Position numbers and translations under genes: made by a program
NCBI RefSeq assembly: GCF_014697545.1
Contig: NZ_JACJSA010000004.1
Coordinates: 186,001-250,000, forward strand
Length of the DNA: 64,000 bases
Source: Oscillatoria sp. FACHB-1407
Lineage (GTDB): Bacteria; Cyanobacteriota; Cyanobacteriia; Elainellales; Elainellaceae
Direction: 5' to 3'
Notes under the pieces: generated by a model
Told to the model about the DNA's origin: nothing
Database searches by the model: none
The model's input: the letters and a program-made list of their open reading frames with translations, nothing else
Shown: piece after piece, positions 26,511-36,544 of the stretch
Layout: the number at the start of each line of letters is the position of its first letter
Numbering within the stretch: position 1 is the stretch's first letter

Positions 26511-29500
26511 TTATCCCTTACCAACACCGATGCTATAGCGTAAGGTTTCCTCTTGACGTTTGACGGCGGCTAACAGTTCGGCATTTTGCAGAATGACTCC
26601 CGCCTGGTTGTTAAAGATCTGCATGTATTTCTGGTCGCTGTGATCAAAGCTGGCGCGAAACCACAGGGGGATATCTTGATCATCAGTGGGTTCGTCCATC
26701 ACTTCGGGCGATCGCCGCTTATTAATCAACTGTGTGACACCAATCAGTTCGCCATCCGGGTTAAACACAGGCATACACAACAGGCTATAGGTGCGATAGC
26801 CACTGCGTTGATCGGTTTTGCGAGCCGTTTCAGAGTCGGGATGTTCGTACAAATCAAAGGGGATATTGATTGGCTTTTGCGTTTCTGCTACTTTGCCTGC
26901 GTAACCTTCTCCAATTTTGAGACGAATTTCTTTCTCGCCCCCCTCATCAAAGGGAATCTTTGTCCACAACTCATTCGTGTAGGGATCGCGCAACCAGAGT
27001 GTGCTGCGATCGGCATTCATTAACTCTTTTGCGGCTTGCATCACCCGCCGCAAGATTTCATCCGGTTCTAAGCTGCTCTGGCTCACGGATCGTGTCGCTG
27101 CCATCAGTGCGGCGGCAACCCGTTGTCCTCTGGCGGTTTTGTGATAGGAGCAGAAGCTTTCAAGAATCATGCGGATGAGCGGTGCATTAGCGACAAATTG
27201 CTGTTCGTCAGCAGCGGTAAAACCTTGTGGATCAACGCGATCGCCTAAGGGCAGTGCAGAGTCATGGGTGCGTTGGAGTTTATTGAGCAGTTGCACGACT
27301 GCGATCAGATCGCCTCGTTCGTTTAACAGTGGCATCGCCAGCATGGTGTAAGTGCGATAGTGGTTGCGCTGATCCTGTTCCTTGGCAGTCTTAGAGCGGG
27401 GGTCATCGTAGAAGTCGAAGGGGATGTTGATAATCTGTTTTGTTTCTGCCACCTCTCCAACGATGCCTTTATTGGCAGGAATGCGAATTTCAAGGGGGCG
27501 ATCGCTGTTTTCAGACTCCGCCACAATCGACCAAAACTCCTCCCGTTCTTCGTCCAGTAAAAAAATCGTGGTGCGATCGGCGCAAAGCGATTTGCCAATT
27601 TTTAGCGTGATCGATCGCAATGTAGTGTCCAGAATGTCATCAAAGCCCTGGTTATCCATCACCTGGCTCAACATACTCAAGGTTTGCAACACTACGCTTT
27701 GAGGCTGATTCTCGGCTTGTCGCTTCATCTCAGCAAACTGGCGAGCATTTTGCAGGGCAACCCCCACCTGAGCATTAAAAATCTGCATGTATTTTTGGCT
27801 GCTGGCATCAAAGCTCGCCTTGAAGCACTCAGGGGCTTCAGGCCATGTTGCCGGGTCATATTCGGGAAACTCTCCCTGGCGGCGTTTGTTTACTAACTGA
27901 GTCACGCCCAGTAGCACTCCATCTGGGCTCCAGACGGGCATGCACAGCAAACTACAGGTGCGATATCCTGTTTTTTGATCGGTTTGGCGAGCCGTTTCCG
28001 AATCAGGATGATCGTAAAGATCGAAGGGAATATTCAAAGTTTCCTTAGACTGGGCAACCATGCCCGCAAAGCCCTGTCCAACATTAATGCGGATTTCTTG
28101 CATCAAGCCATTCTCAAAGCGAACTTTTGTCCACAATTGGTTATTGTCGTGATCCAATAGCCAGAGGCTACTGCGGTCGGCATTCATCAATTTTTTGGCA
28201 GCTTCCATTACCCGCCGGATGATCTCATCGGAATCCAGACTACTCTGCGAGACCGATCGCGTTGCTTCAGTGAGTGCCTCTGACGCTTGCAGGCGTTGGG
28301 TCAGACGATAGCAATCCTGACAACGAGCCAGAATGCGCGAAATGGCAGGAGCATACTCTTCCAACTGGGTTTGGTCGGCATCGGTAAATCCTTGAGGATT
28401 GATGCGCTCTCGCATGGATGCATTGGGATTGTTCGATCGCTTCAATTTGTTAAATAGCTGAATGAACGCCACTAAATTGTGCTGCTCACTCGATAGCGGC
28501 ACCACCAGTTCGCTATACACTCGGTAACGATTGGTCGCAGATGAGGTTTCTTCTGCCTCTATCCGTTCATCCCGGAAGTTGAATGGTGAATTGACCAAAT
28601 TTCTAAAGTTGGTTAACTGTCCGCCGCTGCCCTTGTTTGTAATGACTTGGATTTCTGGTGAACTGCCTGACTCGTGACGTGCAATCACTGACCAGATGTT
28701 GTTCTTCTCCTCATCGATAAAAAAGATGGTGGTGCGATCGACACTCAGCAATTCGCCCAGACGCAATGTGATAGAACCGAGAATCTGATACAAAATATCG
28801 GCAAAGTCTTTGCCCTCCATCACATTTAACATCGAGAGCAATTTTTGCTCCTGGGTTGCCACCACTTGCATGAAATCTGCCTTTAGATCAATCAGGGTTT
28901 TTTGCACCCAATTGTTGTTGAATACGGAAGCATAGATGCGGTTTGCGATTTGCAATTTGCCAGCACGTTTGACGACTAATCCCGATAACCGTAATTCAAT
29001 CTGTTCAGGGGCATCAGAGGCTTCTACTTCTCCCCTTCGCCAAATATTTTGATACAGATCGAGTAAAGCTCGGCTCCGCTGACCAATGCGTAACAGGCGA
29101 TCGCGAATTGTTTTCAAATGTGGCGGCTCATCTGTGGCTTCCCAATTGTCGATCAGGCGCGATCGCACCAGTCCTTCGATCCACTCGGCTTCATGTCCTG
29201 TGGGAATCATCGATTCTGAAGTGTAAATCAGTTGGCAGATCTTCTGAGTGAGAAAAGGTTGTCCTTCTGTCCACGCTAAGATGGCTTCTAAAACCGCTTG
29301 GGGATTATTCGTTTTAGACTGTAAGCCGATCGCCAATGGTTGTACTTCTGAGAGTTGAAATCCGTATAATTCGATTGCTCGACCAATATTAAATGGAGTG
29401 CAATTTTTGTTTTGAATCAAATCGGATGGAGTGGATACACCCAGCAGGGCAAACGTTAATTGTTCGTATTCGTTACACGCTCGAATAAAAGCAAAAAAGT

Positions 29501-29954
29501 CATCAGTGCGAAAGTTTAAACTCAACATGCTGTCAATTTCATCAATGAAAATGACAATAGGCTTATGTACGGATGCCAATAACACTTCTTCGATAAATTC
29601 GCTCAAACGTTGTACGGGCGGTAAAAAATCGCGATCGCGCAACCACGATTGCAGATCAATGGGCAAATGAAAGCTCTTCACTAAACGTCGCATCAATCCC
29701 GCATACCACTGATCGGGAGTGATATCCTGACTGCCAATCTTGGTCAGGTCGATGGCTGCTCCAGCTACCCCTTCGGCTTGTAAACGGTGCATGGTTCGCA
29801 CCCGCAAACTGGTTTTGCCCATTTGCCGCGAGTTCAACACATAGCAAAACTCACCCGCCTTTAAGCCTTCATACAGTTCACGGTCTGCCTGTCGCACCAC
29901 ATAACTGGGTGCATCTAAGGGTAAGTGTCCACCAACTTTATAGGTATACGTCAT
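26511..29954 (-). CDS. AAA-like ATPase with four GAF domains
   Basis: The 1147-residue protein starts [20 protein letters not shown], typical of the AAA_35-type STAND-like ATPases of cyanobacteria. Walker A is NSRQMGKTS (41-49) and Walker [10 protein letters not shown] (about 134-142); the ATPase plus winged-helix region runs to about 330. Four GAF domains follow at about 385-545 (A), 570-745 (B), 770-930 (C) and 950-1130 (D). B and D are near duplicates ([16 protein letters not shown] against [16 protein letters not shown]), and A resembles C, so a GAF pair was duplicated. GAF C contains NK...FTAADE, a full NKFDE motif as in cyclic-nucleotide-binding GAFs; A has FTDADQ. No catalytic output domain is present. 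It lies 17 bp after the TIR-ATPase gene and is probably cotranscribed. I chose the ATG at 29954 over a TTG at 29969. Confidence 0.88.
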   Translation of the reverse strand: MTYTYKVGGHLPLDAPSYVVRQADRELYEGLKAGEFCYVLNSRQMGKTSLRVRTMHRLQAEGVAGAAIDLTKIGSQDITPDQWYAGLMRRLVKSFHLPIDLQSWLRDRDFLPPVQRLSEFIEEVLLASVHKPIVIFIDEIDSMLSLNFRTDDFFAFIRACNEYEQLTFALLGVSTPSDLIQNKNCTPFNIGRAIELYGFQLSEVQPLAIGLQSKTNNPQAVLEAILAWTEGQPFLTQKICQLIYTSESMIPTGHEAEWIEGLVRSRLIDNWEATDEPPHLKTIRDRLLRIGQRSRALLDLYQNIWRRGEVEASDAPEQIELRLSGLVVKRAGKLQIANRIYASVFNNNWVQKTLIDLKADFMQVVATQEQKLLSMLNVMEGKDFADILYQILGSITLRLGELLSVDRTTIFFIDEEKNNIWSVIARHESGSSPEIQVITNKGSGGQLTNFRNLVNSPFNFRDERIEAEETSSATNRYRVYSELVVPLSSEQHNLVAFIQLFNKLKRSNNPNASMRERINPQGFTDADQTQLEEYAPAISRILARCQDCYRLTQRLQASEALTEATRSVSQSSLDSDEIIRRVMEAAKKLMNADRSSLWLLDHDNNQLWTKVRFENGLMQEIRINVGQGFAGMVAQSKETLNIPFDLYDHPDSETARQTDQKTGYRTCSLLCMPVWSPDGVLLGVTQLVNKRRQGEFPEYDPATWPEAPECFKASFDASSQKYMQIFNAQVGVALQNARQFAEMKRQAENQPQSVVLQTLSMLSQVMDNQGFDDILDTTLRSITLKIGKSLCADRTTIFLLDEEREEFWSIVAESENSDRPLEIRIPANKGIVGEVAETKQIINIPFDFYDDPRSKTAKEQDQRNHYRTYTMLAMPLLNERGDLIAVVQLLNKLQRTHDSALPLGDRVDPQGFTAADEQQFVANAPLIRMILESFCSYHKTARGQRVAAALMAATRSVSQSSLEPDEILRRVMQAAKELMNADRSTLWLRDPYTNELWTKIPFDEGGEKEIRLKIGEGYAGKVAETQKPINIPFDLYEHPDSETARKTDQRSGYRTYSLLCMPVFNPDGELIGVTQLINKRRSPEVMDEPTDDQDIPLWFRASFDHSDQKYMQIFNNQAGVILQNAELLAAVKRQEETLRYSIGVGKG

Positions 29955-29971
29955 GGGGTTAAGACTCAAAA

Positions 29972-31936
29972 CTAGACCTCAGAATGACCGAAGCGATCGC
30001 CAAAATAATGTTGATAAAGCTGAAAGCGAGGCGTAACTTCATTGCCCTGCAATTGCACCAGTCCTAAACTGTGCAGCTTAAACGCCAAAATTGATGCCAG
30101 TTCAACGGATTGGTGGCTCGTTACCACCCGTTGAAAGGCGATCGCCAGTTCTGGGTGGTGTTGCAAGTTCCACAAATGCCGCCGCAGGTGATCGCCATAA
30201 ATCCCTGCTTCTGTAGGAGCCGTTTCAATTAATTGGGGTAAGGTCAACTGCCCCTGGGCGATGTGATAGAGTGCCAACCGCACGAGATACGGATGCCCAC
30301 CAACAATTTGCATCAACTGGGCAACCTGGTCTGAGTGCCAATTCAAGCCGTGCCGCCGCGCCAGATCGCTGACTTGCTCTGGACTAAACTCTGATAACTC
30401 AATCGGCAAACCCACATTAAAGGGGGACTGATTCACATCAAGTGGAATGTAAACCTCGGTGGAATGCACTACAATCAAGCGCAATTTTTCCCACAATCCG
30501 CTGTCGCTGTCGCCATATCCCGCCTCCTCATACCAGGCGCGTAACAAACCAAAAAAGTCATCCGCAATTTTGGGATATTGAAATACCCGATCGACTTCAT
30601 CCAATGCCAACACCATCGGCTGATCAATTTCAGATAACAAACAGTCTTCAAAATAGGCTGTGCAGTTGTCCTTGCTGCCATAGGTGTCTGACCAATATTG
30701 GTCAACGGCATGGGGGAGATGCAACCTGCGGGCGACACGAGTACATACCCATTGCAACAGTTGGTCTAAGCTTTCAAACACCGCTCTATCGGCGTGTTGA
30801 AAACTAAGGGGGACTGTGCGATAGCCTTGCTCACGCGCTTGATGCAAAATTCGCGACATCAGGGAAGTTTTGCCCATTTGTCGCGGAGCTTTAATGCGAA
30901 TTAATGTCCCTGGCTGCACGATCTCACGATAACATCGTGCTTCGTAGGGCGATCGCTCCACATAAAACTGAGAATCTAATCGTACCTGTCCCTGCGGTAG
31001 TTCCGGGTCAGCGATGGGGCAAGGCGTTGGCAAGGTGGGAGAGGGACTGGGAACCGCCAGAGGATGGATGTGAAACACTGGAGATTGGGTGGTTAGGGAC
31101 AACTCCTGACGGTCAATTAGCCCCGTGAGAGAACTGCTTTGCAGGGTTGCATTGCCATTCGCCCCATCCCCGTTAATCACATCTACGATCGCTTGAATGA
31201 CCGCTGTACTGTCCATCGGGGATTGCCAAACCCACTGATGCACATAGCGCAAATAATTTTGTAGGTCATGGTTGAGCGGCATTTCCGGCGGACAGTTGAC
31301 CTGAATCGGCAGGATGATCGGGTGATAGCGATGGCTTTTGCTTTGCAACTCCTTGACTCGTCGCAACTCTTCCAACACCATCTCGCTCACTGCTGCCTGA
31401 GGAGACAACAACAAGATAAAAAAATCACACCGTGCCAGACAGGCATCAATGTGGGTTAACCAGTCCCGATCCGACTGACCATATGTAGTTGGAATGATCC
31501 CTGTATCCACCATAAGAATGTGGTGTCCTGCGGTGGCGATCGCCTCACACAAATCGGTTGCTAAACAGCGATCGGGTTCCTGGCTACGATGGCTGACAAA
31601 GATCTGTTTGACAGCCTGCTCTGACATTTTTTCAACTCTTGTTGCCTCCTGTGAAAGGACAGCAACTGAGGAATGCGTTTGTCGTTGAAATGTTCTTTCT
31701 AATGCCCCACGAAATTGTTTTTTAGTGACCTTTTCTCCTAATACTGTTGATAATTTTTGCCACAATTTGTAGCCCACATATTTTTCGACGTACTCCGGGT
31801 TGTTGGGGTAAATCTCTTCATAGGTTTGCCCCTGCCACGACCCCATAAAAACATCTCTTTCTAAATTGCTGAGGTGTTTTCCGGTCTGGTCATAAATCAA
31901 ACCATCCACAAATTCCAATGCTGTTTTAGCATCCAT
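29972..31936 (-). CDS. HTH-TIR-AAA-like ATPase protein, putative conflict or signalling effector
   Basis: The 654-residue protein has three parts. Residues 1-82 ([20 protein letters not shown] ... [15 protein letters not shown]) resemble the N-terminal HTH found on vWA-MoxR-associated and AAA-like proteins of cyanobacteria. Residues about 110-235 form a TIR domain: [17 protein letters not shown], then [17 protein letters not shown] and [10 protein letters not shown], where Glu190 occupies the place of the catalytic glutamate of TIR NAD hydrolases. After a proline-rich linker (290-315), a STAND-like ATPase begins near 320 with Walker [10 protein letters not shown] (350-358) and Walker [11 protein letters not shown] (441-450). 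TIR domains in bacteria often cleave NAD or make signal nucleotides on infection; activity here is inferred. It heads a two-gene operon. Confidence 0.87.
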   Translation of the reverse strand: MDAKTALEFVDGLIYDQTGKHLSNLERDVFMGSWQGQTYEEIYPNNPEYVEKYVGYKLWQKLSTVLGEKVTKKQFRGALERTFQRQTHSSVAVLSQEATRVEKMSEQAVKQIFVSHRSQEPDRCLATDLCEAIATAGHHILMVDTGIIPTTYGQSDRDWLTHIDACLARCDFFILLLSPQAAVSEMVLEELRRVKELQSKSHRYHPIILPIQVNCPPEMPLNHDLQNYLRYVHQWVWQSPMDSTAVIQAIVDVINGDGANGNATLQSSSLTGLIDRQELSLTTQSPVFHIHPLAVPSPSPTLPTPCPIADPELPQGQVRLDSQFYVERSPYEARCYREIVQPGTLIRIKAPRQMGKTSLMSRILHQAREQGYRTVPLSFQHADRAVFESLDQLLQWVCTRVARRLHLPHAVDQYWSDTYGSKDNCTAYFEDCLLSEIDQPMVLALDEVDRVFQYPKIADDFFGLLRAWYEEAGYGDSDSGLWEKLRLIVVHSTEVYIPLDVNQSPFNVGLPIELSEFSPEQVSDLARRHGLNWHSDQVAQLMQIVGGHPYLVRLALYHIAQGQLTLPQLIETAPTEAGIYGDHLRRHLWNLQHHPELAIAFQRVVTSHQSVELASILAFKLHSLGLVQLQGNEVTPRFQLYQHYFGDRFGHSEV

Positions 31937-32642
31937 ACGATTTCAGGAACGATCAGAATCAAACAATACACAAACTGGCACTCAATCTCAAAAACTCAAA
32001 CACAGTGAGTGAGAGCATGGGCGATCGCAATTTTCTAAAAAAATCAGCTCACACTTTCCGAAAACACAGACTCCGCTGTTGAATGGAACTCTATCCAAGT
32101 TCACTCAACTCAACACACTACTGGGGTAATTGTGACTTCAATTCTAAGGCATTCCACGGAGACTCCTTTGATCTAGATCACATATATGAATGAGTAGAAT
32201 CATCCTGCTTATTAAGCTAAATAACACATACCCAAACGACTTACTACCAAAAAAACTCACTTCAATAACACTCACCTCAATCGTTGGCCATCAAGATTGA
32301 GGACAAAATACATTGAGTTTTTATGAGGTTATATGAGGTTTAAAAAACCAACGGTCAATTATTAATAACCCTTGTCTAAGGGTGCATGATTAACGTTGTC
32401 ACATCCATACGGGAGTCTACAGAAAATCTTTAATACCAACTGAAAATTCGTAGGGGTGTTTCAGAAATACTTTTAGAGAAGTGATATGTGAACTCAACCG
32501 TAAAACAAATTGATCAAGATCACAGGTTCACTTTCAGGAAGTATGAACTTTTCTGGTTGTTGTTGCTTGTTGTTTTAGGGATAGTGAGAAGCAACCAAGG
32601 AGAAACAACAAAGCGACCAAAGCACCCAGAGGAGTATGTGAT
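31937..32642. other. Long AT-rich divergent regulatory region
   Basis: Some 700 bp separate the TIR-ATPase operon from the HD-phosphohydrolase gene. The stretch is AT-rich compared with its surroundings, has a short direct repeat (TATGAGGTTATATGAGGTTT near 32320-32341) and no credible gene. It should contain both promoters. Confidence 0.5.
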
Positions 32643-33497
32643 ATGTTTAACCCCACAGAAGTCATGATCGATCAATGCGTCAAACGGTTGACCAGTGGCT
32701 ATCATCAAGCCTTTGGTAATCGCGACACAGAGTATGCTGATTTAATCGGTTGGGTTGCCCATCTCACTCTAGAGGCGATCGCCCACAGTGACGCTCCCTA
32801 CCACGACATCGAACACACGATTTTGGTGACCCTGGTTGGACAAGACATTTTGCGTGGTAAGCAGTGCCTGGATGGATATGTATCACCCAAAGATTGGGCA
32901 CATTACATCATCTCGTTGTTGTGTCACGACATCGGTTATGTCAAGGGAGTTTGTCAGCCCGACCAGATGACCCAACGCCTCTTTGCAAGTGGAAGAGGTG
33001 ACAACTTGGTGCAACTCGCCGCCGGAGCCACCGATGCCAGTCTGACTCCCTATCACGTTGATCGCGGACAACAATTTGTCGCTGAAAAGTTCTCCAATCA
33101 TCCGTTGATTGAGGTTGCTCTGATTCAAGACAACATCGAGTTAACCCGTTTTCCGGCACCGGATCGGGACCTCTATCGCGACACCTATCACTATCCCGGT
33201 TTGACGAGAGCCGCTGATTTAATCGGGCAGTTGAGTGACCCCCGCTATCTACAAAAGCTGCCAACGCTGTTTTATGAGTTTGCAGAAACAGGCACTAACC
33301 AGCAGTTGGGTTATCATCATCCTGATGATCTGCGGGCTAGTTATCCCAACTTCTACCGCAAAGTTGTTTATCCCTATGTGCAAACGGCATTGACCTATCT
33401 CGAAGCCACTCAACAGGGACGGCAGATTGTGGCAAACCTCTATGCCAATGTTTTGTCGGCTGAGCAAAATTACGCGGGCTTAAGTCTTGCTGCCTGA
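32643..33497 (+). CDS. HD-domain metal-dependent phosphohydrolase
   Basis: The 284-residue protein follows an AGGAG ribosome binding site. The HD signature is split as YHDIEHTILV (His54, Asp55, His58) and LLCHDIGYVKG (His95, Asp96). The Y-H-D-x-x-H-x-x-x-V spacing is like the YHNxxHxxxV motif of class I cyclic nucleotide phosphodiesterases, so it could hydrolyse a phosphodiester or phosphomonoester of a nucleotide; other HD substrates are equally possible. Similar stand-alone proteins are common in cyanobacteria as hypothetical metalloproteins. It is divergent from the TIR-ATPase operon. Confidence 0.8.
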   Translation: MFNPTEVMIDQCVKRLTSGYHQAFGNRDTEYADLIGWVAHLTLEAIAHSDAPYHDIEHTILVTLVGQDILRGKQCLDGYVSPKDWAHYIISLLCHDIGYVKGVCQPDQMTQRLFASGRGDNLVQLAAGATDASLTPYHVDRGQQFVAEKFSNHPLIEVALIQDNIELTRFPAPDRDLYRDTYHYPGLTRAADLIGQLSDPRYLQKLPTLFYEFAETGTNQQLGYHHPDDLRASYPNFYRKVVYPYVQTALTYLEATQQGRQIVANLYANVLSAEQNYAGLSLAA

Positions 33498-33746
33498 TCT
33501 CTCAGCATGGGTCATACCCCTTGCCCCGGATCTTGTATCGCCTGCTATGATGGTGTACGTACTAGCACGGACGAAGGCATTTTTTTGAACACCTCAGACA
33601 ATTGCTGTGCTATCTCACTTACAGCCTTTCTATTCAGTTTGGAAATGATTTAAATCACGATAGATAGTGATTTGGCTCAGTATCAGATGTGACTCGTTTG
33701 AGCCATACTATATCTGCACAAGCACTATCTACCGTCTTTGGGGTGT

Positions 33747-33950
33747 ATGCAATCGCAAGTGAATTTACCGGATGCCTCAATTGAACAACTGGTTGAGCAG
33801 ATCTTTGCGACCCGTCGAATTACTCGTGTTGATCAAGAGCGGTTTATGTCGGCTCTGCTATCTAAAAAAGCGTTAAATGATGCCGAACAGGTTCAGATCA
33901 ATCGAGTGTTTGATGCTCTTCGTAGCGGTTTAATTAGGGTAGTAGAGTAA
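33747..33950 (+). CDS. Small conserved-looking protein, unknown function
   Basis: The 67-residue product reads MQSQVNLPDASIEQLVEQIF and continues with ATRRITRVDQERFMSALLSK, three or four short helices with no membrane segment. The pattern suggests a compact helical bundle, perhaps DNA- or protein-binding. I start at the ATG at 33747; a TTG 9 bp upstream is in frame. A strong palindromic terminator follows. Confidence 0.7.
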   Translation: MQSQVNLPDASIEQLVEQIFATRRITRVDQERFMSALLSKKALNDAEQVQINRVFDALRSGLIRVVE

Positions 33951-33985
33951 CCAACGCTCAATGGGAATGAAATCCTACAAAAATG

Positions 33986-34009
33986 AAAGAGACGCGATCG
34001 CGTCTCTTT
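33986..34009. terminator. Palindromic bidirectional terminator
   Basis: A perfect 24-bp palindrome, AAAGAGACGCGA/TCGCGTCTCTTT, with a T run on its right side and A-rich sequence on its left. It lies between convergent genes (ends 33950 and 34061) and contains a HIP1-like core. Confidence 0.82.
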
Positions 34010-34060
34010 TCTATTTCAAAGGAGTTTTAGACCGAGTTGTTAGCTAACGCAAGCAACAGA

Positions 34061-34465
34061 CTAACGGCTAGACCGAATCGGCCCGTTGTAATCGACTGTC
34101 ACGCGCCAGTTATCCCGAAAGACGGTGACGACGCTCTCAACTGAAGGAGTTGCGGTGGGTCGTCCGCCTACAAAGGTGAATGTCCAACTGCCGTCACCAT
34201 TATCAACATAGGGTGAGTTTGCAGCAGGACCATGCATCGATGACTCCGCCCGATAGCGGCTCAAACCACCGTTGGCACGCTCGGCGGCTTGTCTAGCTAA
34301 GTTTTTAGCCCGACCTAAATCAGCATCAACGGACACTGGAATGGTGTTAATTTGCTGAGTCCGAGTTGAGGAAGAACCACTGGTTGAAGTTTGGGCGTGG
34401 GTCTGAATGGTGCCTACAGTCAGAGCAGTAAGAGCGATCGCGGTTGCAATAGCAATCTTCTTCAT
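34061..34465 (-). CDS. Small secreted protein, unknown function
   Basis: The 134-residue protein has a clear signal peptide ([20 protein letters not shown], cleavage near HAQ). The mature part is Ser/Thr-rich at first, then has [20 protein letters not shown] and a beta-rich end, [11 protein letters not shown] and [13 protein letters not shown]. It is probably periplasmic. I do not recognise a named family. Confidence 0.75.
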   Translation of the reverse strand: MKKIAIATAIALTALTVGTIQTHAQTSTSGSSSTRTQQINTIPVSVDADLGRAKNLARQAAERANGGLSRYRAESSMHGPAANSPYVDNGDGSWTFTFVGGRPTATPSVESVVTVFRDNWRVTVDYNGPIRSSR

Positions 34466-34660
34466 AGGTTGTCTGTGATAGAAGTGTGACGATTGATATC
34501 CGAAAGCAACGTTGTATCAGGAGGTCCCACTTTCAAAGGGAGAGCTTTTAAAACGTTGCAACACTTCACCGCTTGACGGCATCACAGCTCAAAATGTGCC
34601 CACTGATGCAAAACAGCTAAAACCAGGGGGTCTGAAATCGTTCCTGTACCGTGGTTATCC

Positions 34661-35191
34661 CTACTGAAGAATTCTGACGCCCACGACAGAAGTGTTAAAC
34701 CGATAAGTGAGTCCCTCGATCTCTAGAGGAGTGCCAATCTTAATCTTGTTATTTCCCAGCACTGGACCACTATCGACAATCTGAGCATTGCCACCCAGGG
34801 TAATCACCATATCAACGGTGTAATCTAACTCAGGGCGTGGGTCAGGAATCGCTCTCAGAGAACCGTCAGGTTGAGGAGCCGCAACAGTACGGGGCAATTC
34901 TTTTACAGTTTTGATGTCAACCTGCCCATAGGGCTGATTGCGAATAATAATGTTGGTCTTACCAGCATCGCGAATCTCGCTAACGAATTCAGCAGGGTTG
35001 GCAACCGTCAATCCTCGAACCATAACATCGACTTCGACGGGTTTTGTCTCGACCCCTAACTGAGCAACAGATCCGGAGCTTCCTGGAAAGAGAAAAATAC
35101 CTGCTGCGACCAGGAGCATGATGATGGCAGCTCCAACGTCGAGAATGCTAATTTTGCCAAATAACCGACCTTGAGAATCTAAAATAGCCAT
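34661..35191 (-). CDS. DUF4330 family membrane-anchored protein
   Basis: The product (176 residues from the ATG at 35191) begins MAILDSQGRLFGKISILDVG and has a single membrane helix at about 17-36 (GAAIIMLLVAAGIFLF). The rest faces outward or to the periplasm and is beta-rich (VEVDVMVRGLTVANP, LDYTVDMVITLGGNAQIV). This matches DUF4330, a cyanobacterial family without assigned activity. A TTG 42 bp upstream would give a longer but unconserved start. Confidence 0.85.
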   Translation of the reverse strand: MAILDSQGRLFGKISILDVGAAIIMLLVAAGIFLFPGSSGSVAQLGVETKPVEVDVMVRGLTVANPAEFVSEIRDAGKTNIIIRNQPYGQVDIKTVKELPRTVAAPQPDGSLRAIPDPRPELDYTVDMVITLGGNAQIVDSGPVLGNNKIKIGTPLEIEGLTYRFNTSVVGVRILQ

Positions 35192-35436
35192 GACGATAAC
35201 GTCACCCCAGTGAGACACTTTAGCACGCAGCACCAGTTATACTTATTGCAAAAATAAAAATATACTGATGCGCTAGACCTTGCTAGCCTATCATGACTAG
35301 TGGTTCGTCAATTGTCTTTATTGAGCTGAGGCAACATCAAGCACATCAGTTACGTCATGTATTGAGTTAGTGCTTTGCACTGAGATTAAGTTTTTCTCTT
35401 GTTAGATTACTCACGATTTTCTCCTCATACCGGGTT

Positions 35437-36291
35437 ATGTCTAATCTGTTGTCTCAACTCTACCGTCAGATCCGCCGCCGCTGGATCTACGGCTTTATGT
35501 CGCTGATTGTGGCGTTGGGGGTTGTTACTGCCACGCCTCAATCTTCTCAAGCCATTCCCTGGCTCGATCTCATTATTCGGGGGGTTCAGGTCATCCAGCT
35601 TTCTAACCTGTCTGATAGGCAAGAGGTTGCGTTGGGGGGTCAAATTAATCAACAGCTTGTCAGCCGAGAATTTAGACTATACAACAACCGTGCTGTCACG
35701 GACTATGTCAATAATATTGGTCAACGATTGGTGCCCCATAGCGATCGCCCCAATATCCCCTACGTGTTTCAAGTTGTGGATGACAACCAGGTCAACGCTT
35801 TCGCGACGATGGGCGGTTATGTCTATGTCACTACGGGCTTAATGAGAACCGCCGACAACGAAGCCCAACTTGCCAGTGTGATTGGGCATGAAATTGGTCA
35901 CATTGCGGGTCGCCATGCTGTCGAGCAAATGCGACAAACGGCGATCGCTCAAGGAGTCGTAACTGCTGCTGGTCTAGATCGCAGCACAGCCGTCAACATC
36001 GGCGTTGAGTTAGCTTTGCGTCGCCCCAACAGTCGCCAGGACGAGCTTGAGGCAGATACAACAGGGTTATCCACCCTGACTCGCGCAGGTTATGCCCCCA
36101 GTGCGATGGTGGCGTTTATGCAAAAGTTGATGGGACAGTCAGCGATTCCCTCATTCCTCAGCACCCACCCTGCAACCCGCGATCGCATTCGTGCTTTGGA
36201 ACGTCAGATTGATCCAGCAACTGCTAACAATGGCATTGGTTTGGATAACACTGCTTATCGCAATCAGATTCAGCCCGTTGTCAGACGCTAA
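35437..36291 (+). CDS. M48 family metallopeptidase
   Basis: The 284-residue protein has a signal peptide or anchor (IYGFMSLIVALGVVTA, cleavage after SSQA). The zinc motif HEIGH lies at about residue 150 (VIGHEIGHIAGRHAVEQM), and the third ligand Glu in DELEADTTGLSTLTRAGYAP. STHPATRDRI near the end is typical of BepA/LoiP-like periplasmic M48 peptidases that process or clear outer-membrane proteins. No TPR domain is attached, so it is shorter than BepA. Confidence 0.9.
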   Translation: MSNLLSQLYRQIRRRWIYGFMSLIVALGVVTATPQSSQAIPWLDLIIRGVQVIQLSNLSDRQEVALGGQINQQLVSREFRLYNNRAVTDYVNNIGQRLVPHSDRPNIPYVFQVVDDNQVNAFATMGGYVYVTTGLMRTADNEAQLASVIGHEIGHIAGRHAVEQMRQTAIAQGVVTAAGLDRSTAVNIGVELALRRPNSRQDELEADTTGLSTLTRAGYAPSAMVAFMQKLMGQSAIPSFLSTHPATRDRIRALERQIDPATANNGIGLDNTAYRNQIQPVVRR

Positions 36292-36294
36292 ATC

Positions 36295-36398
36295 CTATAG
36301 CTGTAGCCTATACGGGATGAGGTGGAGGCGAGTCAGGGAGCCTCCCAGAATCAGGGTTTGAGCATTGCCTTTGCCCTAAGCTTTTTGACCAAAGCCAG
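36295..36398 (+). repeat. Repeat family B, copy 2 (intact)
   Basis: This copy starts 4 bp after the M48 stop codon with TATAGCTGTAGCC and runs through GAGGTGGAGGCGAGTC and CCTAAGCTTTTTGACCAAAG. It shows the uninterrupted CCTAAGC junction that is split in the copy at 5446. Confidence 0.75.
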
Positions 36399-36410
36399 GG
36401 CTTACGCAGT

Positions 36411-36500
36411 TAACGTCAGTTCGGTTTAAGAGCCTGGCGAATGAATTCGCGGCTACCAAAGCGAAGTCCGCCGACGCGGACTGCCGGAAATCAAAGGTTT
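36411..36500 (+). repeat. MITE-like repeat A, partial copy
   Basis: The left half of repeat A is present (TAACGTCAGTTCGGTTTAAG ... GCCGACGCGGACTGCCGG), then it ends in AAATCAAAGGTT. The copy at 51530 ends in almost the same way, suggesting a shorter subfamily. Confidence 0.7.
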
Positions 36501-36544
36501 ACTCAACTTTAAGGCTACGTGTAAACACAATTCTTCATAGCCCC

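Noticed and set aside
26295-26543. 82-codon plus-strand frame between the hydrolase and the GAF-ATPase gene
   Set aside because: AT-rich, no family, antisense to the end of the GAF gene and crosses repeat C.
29955-29969. Earlier TTG start of the GAF-ATPase gene
   Set aside because: Proteins of this type start with MTYxYxVGG, which matches the ATG at 29954; the TTG adds five unconserved residues.
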